Assembly: GCA_946479255.1 (NCBI GenBank)
Contig: CAMLFK010000300.1
Span: 1 to 5,852 of the forward strand
DNA: 5,852 bases
Direction of reading: 5' to 3'
Source of the DNA: an uncultured Oxalobacteraceae bacterium
GTDB lineage: Bacteria; Pseudomonadota; Gammaproteobacteria; Burkholderiales; Burkholderiaceae
Numbering within the stretch: the stretch's first letter is position 1; every line of letters begins with the position of its first letter. The translations under genes were made by a program, and so were the position numbers. This document shows, piece after piece, positions 1-3,823 of this stretch. Under the pieces are notes generated by a model. The model had not been told where the DNA came from, did not search any database, and worked only from the letters and a program-made list of their open reading frames with translations.

Positions 1-878
1 CCGCCATGTTCGCGCTGCGCTGCCTGCATCCGCCCGGCGGCGCGGTGGCGCTGACGGCCGTGCTGGCCTGGCCGGGGATTCACGAGATGGGATTTAGCTT
101 TGCGCTCTTGCCGGTGGCGACCAATTCGGCCTTGATGGTGGCCGGGGCGCTGTTGTACAACAACCTGACCGGGCGGCGCTATCCGCACAGCCAGCAGCCG
201 TCCGCCCAAAACGTGCATGACACGCGCGACGAGGCGCCCACCGCGCGCCTGGGTTTTACCAGCGCCGACCTGGACGCCGTGCTGGCGCGCTACGGCCAAG
301 TGCTCGACGTCAGCCGCGACGACCTGGAGGACATCATCGTCGCCACCGAATCGCATGCCTATGGACGGCGGTTTGGCGTGATCACCTGCGGGGCGATCAT
401 GTCGAAGGACGTGGTGACCTTGGAGTTTGCATCGGAGCTGGGCGAAGCCTGGCGCCTGATGCGCCACCACCGCCTGCACGCGCTGCCGGTGCTCAACCGC
501 GCGCGGCGGGTGATCGGCATGGTGTCGCAGAGCGACTTTCTGGCACACAGCGACCTGGACGACCCGGCCACCCTCGGCTCGCGCCTGCGCAAGTTCCTTG
601 TAGCCAGCGGTAACACGCATTCGGAAAAGCCGGAAGTGGTCGGGCAGATCATGACGTCCAAAGTCGTGACCGCCAGGGTCGACACGCCGATCGTCGACCT
701 GGTGCCGATCATGGCCGACAGCGGCCTGCATTACATTCCGGTGGTCGATGCCGAGAACCGCTTCGCCGGCATGGTGACCCAGTCGGACCTGGTGGCGGCG
801 CTGTATCAGAGCCGCCTGGGGGGAGACGCCGCAGGTGGCGTAAAGCGAAGCGAAATATTGCGCACGACGAAGGCGTGA
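1..878 (+). CDS. HPP family membrane protein with C-terminal CBS domain pair (5' partial)
   Basis: The gene is cut by the window start; the frame is open from base 3, so the Met codon at base 6 is probably internal. Numbering from that Met, the family signature LHPPGGA lies at residues 7-13. A hydrophobic stretch follows (about 31-51), ending in YNNLTGRRYP, typical of the end of the HPP membrane domain, so the last membrane helices are present and the first ones lie upstream. Two CBS domains follow after a polar linker: about 127-182 (core ALPVL, GMVSQSD) and about 211-268 (core YIPVV, GMVTQSD). CBS pairs usually bind adenine nucleotides and regulate the attached domain. Some HPP proteins of plants and cyanobacteria are described as nitrite transporters; the substrate here is unknown. 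The protein probably sits in the inner membrane with the CBS domains in the cytoplasm. The next gene converges on it after 92 bp, in which I see no clear terminator. Confidence 0.9.
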   Translation, partial: AMFALRCLHPPGGAVALTAVLAWPGIHEMGFSFALLPVATNSALMVAGALLYNNLTGRRYPHSQQPSAQNVHDTRDEAPTARLGFTSADLDAVLARYGQVLDVSRDDLEDIIVATESHAYGRRFGVITCGAIMSKDVVTLEFASELGEAWRLMRHHRLHALPVLNRARRVIGMVSQSDFLAHSDLDDPATLGSRLRKFLVASGNTHSEKPEVVGQIMTSKVVTARVDTPIVDLVPIMADSGLHYIPVVDAENRFAGMVTQSDLVAALYQSRLGGDAAGGVKRSEILRTTKA

Positions 879-970
879 TTGATTTGCTGACCTTGCCAAG
901 CTCGTCCAGCATCTGGATTCCGTCCAAGGAAAGTACGGGTTTGCGACATGGAATTCCTTTTCAGGCTTGA

Positions 971-1723
971 TCAGTTAGTCGATTTATTTTTCAGGCGGCG
1001 CAAGCGCCATTCAATGAACAGGCCGACGAAGCCGCACGCGAACACGATCGCGCCCAGGAATTGCAGGATGCGGTTGCCGGGGGCCTGCACATGCTGGGTG
1101 TGGATCAGGTCGAAACGGCGGTACCCGATTTTCTCGCGTTCTACATAGACCGTGCCGCGGCTGTCCGGCCACTCGACCGTGAGCGGCCGCGCGCGGGTCA
1201 CCTGAAATTCCTGCAGTTCCTTCTGCATTTCTTCGAAGGCAATGATCTTGGCCATCATTTTGAGCGACAGGATCTCCCTTTTGGTCTCGAATACATTCTC
1301 CGGCTCGCCAGGGAGAATGACTCCAGGCGAGGTGTATTTGTAGAGTTTGTTGGAAAAGAAGATGCCGTCATTGGCCGCCAGCATCATGGCAAAGCCGAGA
1401 ATCCATGCCGCCGCCGAGCCATACAGCCATTGTTTCGTATGGCTCACCTGGGCGACGAGCGTGGTGGTATTGAACTGGGCGACGGCCGGAATATGGCGCA
1501 GCGTCGACGCGAGCACGTCCTTGTCCAGGTCCTTCAAAAATGTCGCCTCGTCCATACCAAGGCCGGAGAGGATAGTGGAAAACATTTCAGCGGACGGCAC
1601 CGACTTGTCGTTTTCCAGTTTGGACAGGTAGGACTGCTCGATCCCCGCCAGCTGTGCGAACTGCGGCTGGGTAAGGCCTTTCTCAGTCCTGATCTGCTTG
1701 AGTCTTTCGCCAAAATTCATCAT
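971..1723 (-). CDS. Membrane-anchored XRE-family transcriptional regulator
   Basis: 250 residues. The N-terminus is a classic XRE/Cro-C1 helix-turn-helix (about residues 6-60), with the core LTQPQFAQLAGIEQSYLSKLE at 17-37. Unlike a simple repressor, it has a hydrophobic segment at about 99-117 and a second at about 219-238, followed by the basic tail RLRRLKNK. The positive-inside rule and the need for a cytoplasmic HTH give both termini in the cytoplasm and a periplasmic loop of about 100 residues. The loop contains a charged, probably helical stretch (about 147-175) that could mediate dimerisation. By inference it is a one-component regulator sensing something at the membrane or in the periplasm; the ligand and targets are unknown. 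Two adjacent ATG codons (1721-1723 and 1718-1720) are possible starts. By eye the gene is less GC-rich than its neighbours, which may hint at acquisition. A non-sensory membrane protein with an HTH is possible. Confidence 0.88.
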   Translation of the reverse strand: MMNFGERLKQIRTEKGLTQPQFAQLAGIEQSYLSKLENDKSVPSAEMFSTILSGLGMDEATFLKDLDKDVLASTLRHIPAVAQFNTTTLVAQVSHTKQWLYGSAAAWILGFAMMLAANDGIFFSNKLYKYTSPGVILPGEPENVFETKREILSLKMMAKIIAFEEMQKELQEFQVTRARPLTVEWPDSRGTVYVEREKIGYRRFDLIHTQHVQAPGNRILQFLGAIVFACGFVGLFIEWRLRRLKNKSTN

Positions 1724-1728
1724 TACCG

Positions 1729-1732
1729 TCCT
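1729..1732 (-). promoter_or_regulatory. Shine-Dalgarno AGGA of the XRE gene
   Basis: On the minus strand AGGA lies 5 nt before the first ATG and 8 nt before the second ATG of the tandem ATGATG. Usual spacing slightly favours the second Met, so the true protein may be 249 residues. The difference does not affect any domain. Confidence 0.55.
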
Positions 1733-1752
1733 GAACGTCGTTGGAAAAGCCG

Positions 1753-1800
1753 TATTCTTGGCTATTCTTGCAAGACTTGGAAGATGAATATCCGCGAATA
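1753..1800. promoter_or_regulatory. Operator-like 48-bp dyad upstream of the XRE gene
   Basis: Two copies of TATTC (1753-1757, 1763-1767) are mirrored by two copies of GAATA (1786-1790, 1796-1800). All four blocks share one dyad axis between 1776 and 1777, and within each arm the copies repeat every 10 bp, one helical turn. The left arm is really an 8-bp direct repeat, TATTCTTG (1753-1760, 1763-1770), and a perfect 10-bp palindrome, TCTTGCAAGA, sits at 1766-1775. The dyad lies 30-77 bp upstream of the XRE start, where its promoter should be. XRE dimers usually bind inverted repeats and often autoregulate, so I infer an autoregulatory operator with room for more than one dimer. I could not place a convincing -35/-10 pair in it. 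Confidence 0.5.
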
Positions 1801-1847
1801 ATGTTGAATTTGGGGAATGAAGGCGCCATCAGGCGGGTTTCCAGACG

Positions 1848-1883
1848 AAAAAAAGCCCGGACCATCGCTGGCCCGGGCTTTTT
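1848..1883 (-). terminator. Intrinsic terminator after yecA
   Basis: Bases 1855-1863 pair with 1870-1878, forming a 9-bp GC-rich stem with one internal A-C mismatch and a 6-nt loop. Seven A residues (1848-1854) on the plus strand give a U7 tract for transcripts running leftward out of yecA, starting about 45 nt after its stop codon. The other flank carries five T residues (1879-1883), so the element could also work in the opposite direction, although I see no rightward gene needing it. It separates yecA from the XRE gene on the same strand, so the two are probably not co-transcribed. Confidence 0.88.
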
Positions 1884-1923
1884 ACGAGAAGTTGTCGCTT
1901 CTGCAGGTTCAGCTTGCTATGGC

Positions 1924-2613
1924 TTACGCGCTTTCGGCCCCGCAGCATTTCTTGAACTTCTTGCCGCTGCCGCAAGGGCAATCGTCGTTGCGGCCCACTT
2001 TCGGCTCTTCGCGCTTGATCGTTTGCACCGCGGCCTTGCGCAGCGGCACCCAGAACTTGTAGATCGCCGGCAGGTTCGCCTCGATTTCCAGCGCCAGCTT
2101 GTGCGCCTTGACCGGGTCTTCCACTTCCGGCAGTTCGGTCTCTTCGATCTCGTCCGCGCCCAGCAGGTAAATCGGGCGCATCAGCGGGGCCAGGTCGGAC
2201 GACCAGATCGCTTCCCACGAACCCGGGCGCAGTTCCATGCCTTCCCAGAAACCCCAGCACCAGGCTTCGGCGTCGATCAGGGTCTGGCCTTCGTGCTCGT
2301 GCTCGCAGTAAAGCGGCTCGAATTCCTTGGGCGCGACTTCGAAGGTCACCAGCACTTCGTTCATGAAGCGCATGATGAGATTGACGATGCGCTCTTCTTC
2401 CTTGCCGTTTTTCCATTTAGGCCCGGTGCCGTCGCCGCCCCAGACCTTGGGCAGCCACTCGGCCGGCATGATGGTTTCCGGACCGATGGCCACGGCCGTC
2501 ATGAAACCATGGAGGGTATCCATGGTCATGGCGTCTTCCGGGCTGCGGTCGGACAGCAGGAACTGGTCGAGTTCGTCGAATTCTTTTTCGCTGAGGGGCT
2601 GGTCGAGTTGCAT
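1924..2613 (-). CDS. yecA: YecA/UPF0149 family protein with C-terminal SEC-C metal-binding motif
   Basis: 229 residues, close to the length of E. coli YecA. The UPF0149 (YecA/YgfB) domain fills most of the protein: the signature [13 protein letters not shown] (34-46) is followed by the [12 protein letters not shown] region (49-60), FEPLY (98-102) and [11 protein letters not shown] (116-126). The C-terminus is a SEC-C motif, [18 protein letters not shown], with C212, C214, C223 and C224 in the CXCX8CC pattern that binds zinc or iron in SecA and its relatives. No signal peptide or membrane segment is visible, so the protein is cytoplasmic. From family knowledge, YecA has been linked to Sec-dependent secretion as a SecA-tail-like, chaperone-related protein; its exact role is not settled. 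The start is supported by AAGAG (minus strand, 2620-2624) six bases before ATG. The gene diverges from srkA and ends at a strong terminator. The symbol is by similarity to E. coli. Confidence 0.92.
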   Translation of the reverse strand: MQLDQPLSEKEFDELDQFLLSDRSPEDAMTMDTLHGFMTAVAIGPETIMPAEWLPKVWGGDGTGPKWKNGKEEERIVNLIMRFMNEVLVTFEVAPKEFEPLYCEHEHEGQTLIDAEAWCWGFWEGMELRPGSWEAIWSSDLAPLMRPIYLLGADEIEETELPEVEDPVKAHKLALEIEANLPAIYKFWVPLRKAAVQTIKREEPKVGRNDDCPCGSGKKFKKCCGAESA

Positions 2614-2645
2614 GAGGTGCTCTTAATATCGTCGGTGAAGGCGCT

Positions 2646-2651
2646 AGTTTA
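2646..2651 (-). promoter_or_regulatory. Possible -10 box of the yecA promoter
   Basis: On the minus strand the hexamer TAAACT lies 32 nt upstream of the yecA ATG, which would give a short leader of about 25 nt containing the ribosome binding site. No good -35 hexamer is seen at 16-18 bp, so this is a tentative assignment. Confidence 0.3.
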
Positions 2652-2704
2652 ACGCTTCCCCCGCCACGGTAGGCAGTTATCGCAGCCGCCGCTGACGGTC
2701 CCCT

Positions 2705-2710
2705 TACAAT
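2705..2710 (+). promoter_or_regulatory. Probable -10 box TACAAT of the srkA promoter
   Basis: TACAAT matches the sigma-70 consensus TATAAT at five of six positions. It ends only 6 nt before the ATG at 2717, so transcription would start at or next to the start codon. No clear -35 hexamer is present at 16-18 bp upstream. If the box is functional, the srkA mRNA is leaderless or nearly so, which fits the lack of a Shine-Dalgarno sequence. Confidence 0.45.
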
Positions 2711-2716
2711 AGCGTG

Positions 2717-3703
2717 ATGGAAAACCAAATTCACCCCTTCGCCGGCCTGGGCCCGGATTGCGTGCTCGATGCGCTCGACAGTGTCGGCCTGCGCGGCGAT
2801 GGCCGCCTGCTGGCGCTCAACAGTTACGAAAACCGCGTCTACCAGGTGGGCATGGAAGAGGGGCCGCCGGTGGTGGTCAAGTTCTACCGGCCGCAGCGCT
2901 GGACCGACGCCGCGATCCTGGAAGAGCATGCCTTTGTGCAGGAACTGGTCGAACGCGAAATTCCGGTGGTGCCGGCCCTTTCCATCGGCCGCAAGACCCT
3001 GCATACCTTCAACGATTTCCGCTTCGCCGTGTTTCCCCGCCGGGGAGGGCGCGCGCCCGAGCTGGGCGATCCAGCCACCCTGGAATGGATTGGCCGTTTC
3101 ATCGGGCGCATCCATGCGGTCGGCGCGCTCGCCGCGTTCACCGAGCGGCCGGCGCTAGATATCGAGACCTTTGGCGTGGAGCCGCGCAATTATCTGCTCG
3201 CTAATGATTTCGTGCCGCCGGAACTGCTGGCCGCCTATTCCAGCGTGGTCGACCAGGCCGTCGACGGGGTGCGCCGCTGCTTCGACCGGGCCGGCCCAAC
3301 GCCGGCCTTGCGCCTGCACGGCGATTGCCATGCCGGCAACGTGCTGTGGACCGACGACGGTCCGCACTTCGTCGACTTCGACGACAGCCGCAGCGGGCCG
3401 GCCATCCAGGACCTGTGGATGCTGTTGTCCGGCGAACGCCATGAACAAGTGCGCCAGATGGCCGACATCCTGGCCGGCTACGAGGACTTTTGCGATTTCG
3501 ACCCGCGCCAGCTGTATCTGGTCGAAGCGCTGCGTACCCTGCGCCTGATTCATTACTCGGCCTGGCTGGCACGGCGCTGGGACGATCCGGCTTTTCCCGC
3601 CGCCTTCCCGTGGTTTAATACACAACGCTACTGGCAGGACCGGGTACTGGAGTTGCGCGAGCAGATTGCCCTGATGGATGAGCCGCCACTCTGGCCGGCC
3701 TGA
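2717..3703 (+). CDS. srkA: Stress response serine/threonine protein kinase SrkA (YihE/RdoA)
   Basis: 328 residues from the ATG, matching the family length. The APH/choline-kinase-like fold is clear: LNSYENRVYQV (34-44) forms the nucleotide-binding loop, and VVVKFYRPQRW carries the ATP-binding Lys55. The catalytic loop LHGDCHAGNVLW contains Asp203 and Asn208, and VDFDD (219-223) supplies the metal-binding Asp220. Family-specific blocks follow: GPAIQDLWMLL (227-237) and the AWLARRWDDPAFPAAFPW region (282-299). All catalytic residues are present. In E. coli SrkA is a cytoplasmic kinase in the Cpx envelope-stress regulon that protects cells from stress-induced death; a similar role is inferred here. 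GTG at 2714 immediately precedes the ATG and would add one residue. No Shine-Dalgarno sequence is seen before either start. The gene diverges from yecA; dsbA, the E. coli neighbour, is not next to it here. Confidence 0.95.
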   Translation: MENQIHPFAGLGPDCVLDALDSVGLRGDGRLLALNSYENRVYQVGMEEGPPVVVKFYRPQRWTDAAILEEHAFVQELVEREIPVVPALSIGRKTLHTFNDFRFAVFPRRGGRAPELGDPATLEWIGRFIGRIHAVGALAAFTERPALDIETFGVEPRNYLLANDFVPPELLAAYSSVVDQAVDGVRRCFDRAGPTPALRLHGDCHAGNVLWTDDGPHFVDFDDSRSGPAIQDLWMLLSGERHEQVRQMADILAGYEDFCDFDPRQLYLVEALRTLRLIHYSAWLARRWDDPAFPAAFPWFNTQRYWQDRVLELREQIALMDEPPLWPA

Positions 3704-3718
3704 TCTAAACAAAGAATA

Positions 3719-3759
3719 GGGGCGCTTTTCCCGGTCTTCTTCGCCCCATGTGAAAAGTG
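3719..3759 (+). other. Two mutually exclusive stem-loops after srkA
   Basis: GGGGCG (3719-3724) can pair with CGCCCC (3742-3747). Alternatively CGCTTTTC (3723-3730) can pair with GAAAAGTG (3752-3759), allowing one G-U pair. The two share bases 3723-3724, so they compete. Neither is followed by a T tract, so this is at best a weak terminator or mRNA 3' end structure for srkA, starting 16 nt after its stop. Confidence 0.3.
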
Positions 3760-3768
3760 TTGCTGCGT

Positions 3769-3774
3769 GATAAT
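3769..3774 (+). promoter_or_regulatory. Tentative -10 box GATAAT upstream of the coiled-coil gene
   Basis: GATAAT matches TATAAT at five of six positions and sits 49 nt before the ATG. Transcription would then begin near 3781, just before the hairpin at 3784-3805. The -35 region at the right distance is poor, so support is weak. Confidence 0.25.
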
Positions 3775-3783
3775 TCTTCCTGC

Positions 3784-3805
3784 GCCTTCCCGTTCGGGGG
3801 AGGGC
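3784..3805 (+). other. GC-rich stem-loop in the leader of the coiled-coil gene
   Basis: GCCTTCCC (3784-3791) pairs with GGGAGGGC (3798-3805) as an 8-bp stem with one G-U pair and a 6-nt loop containing TTCG. There is no T tract after it, so it is not an intrinsic terminator. It ends 4 nt before the ribosome binding site and could stabilise the mRNA 5' end or affect translation initiation. Confidence 0.4.
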
Positions 3806-3809
3806 ATAC

Positions 3810-3815
3810 GGAAGA
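3810..3815 (+). promoter_or_regulatory. Shine-Dalgarno GGAAGA of the coiled-coil gene
   Basis: GGAAGA lies 8 nt before the ATG at 3824, a normal spacing. It fixes the start of the long downstream frame, which has no other well-placed start nearby. Confidence 0.65.
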
Positions 3816-3823
3816 ACACACAT

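Noticed and set aside
915..961. Possible terminator between the HPP-CBS and XRE genes
   Set aside because: AAGGAA (926-931) can pair with TTCCTT (954-959) before a few T residues, but the stem is only 6 bp, AT-rich and closes a 22-nt loop, too weak to call.
994..1008. GGCGC/GCGCC inverted repeat near the XRE 3' end
   Set aside because: It lies within the coding sequence for the basic C-terminal tail and has no adjacent T tract on either strand.
1061..1801. A 246-codon open frame on the plus strand
   Set aside because: It is antisense to the well-supported XRE gene, has no recognisable domain and crosses the XRE upstream region.
1683..1865. A 60-codon minus-strand frame overlapping the XRE start
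   Set aside because: It begins inside the terminator stem, crosses the putative operator and ends within the XRE gene; no motif supports it.
1741..2652. A 303-codon open frame on the plus strand
   Set aside because: It is the complement of yecA, runs through the terminator, and its product resembles no family.
2417..3115. A 232-codon open frame on the minus strand
   Set aside because: It overlaps the 5' halves of both yecA and srkA, whose motifs are clear, and spans their promoter region.
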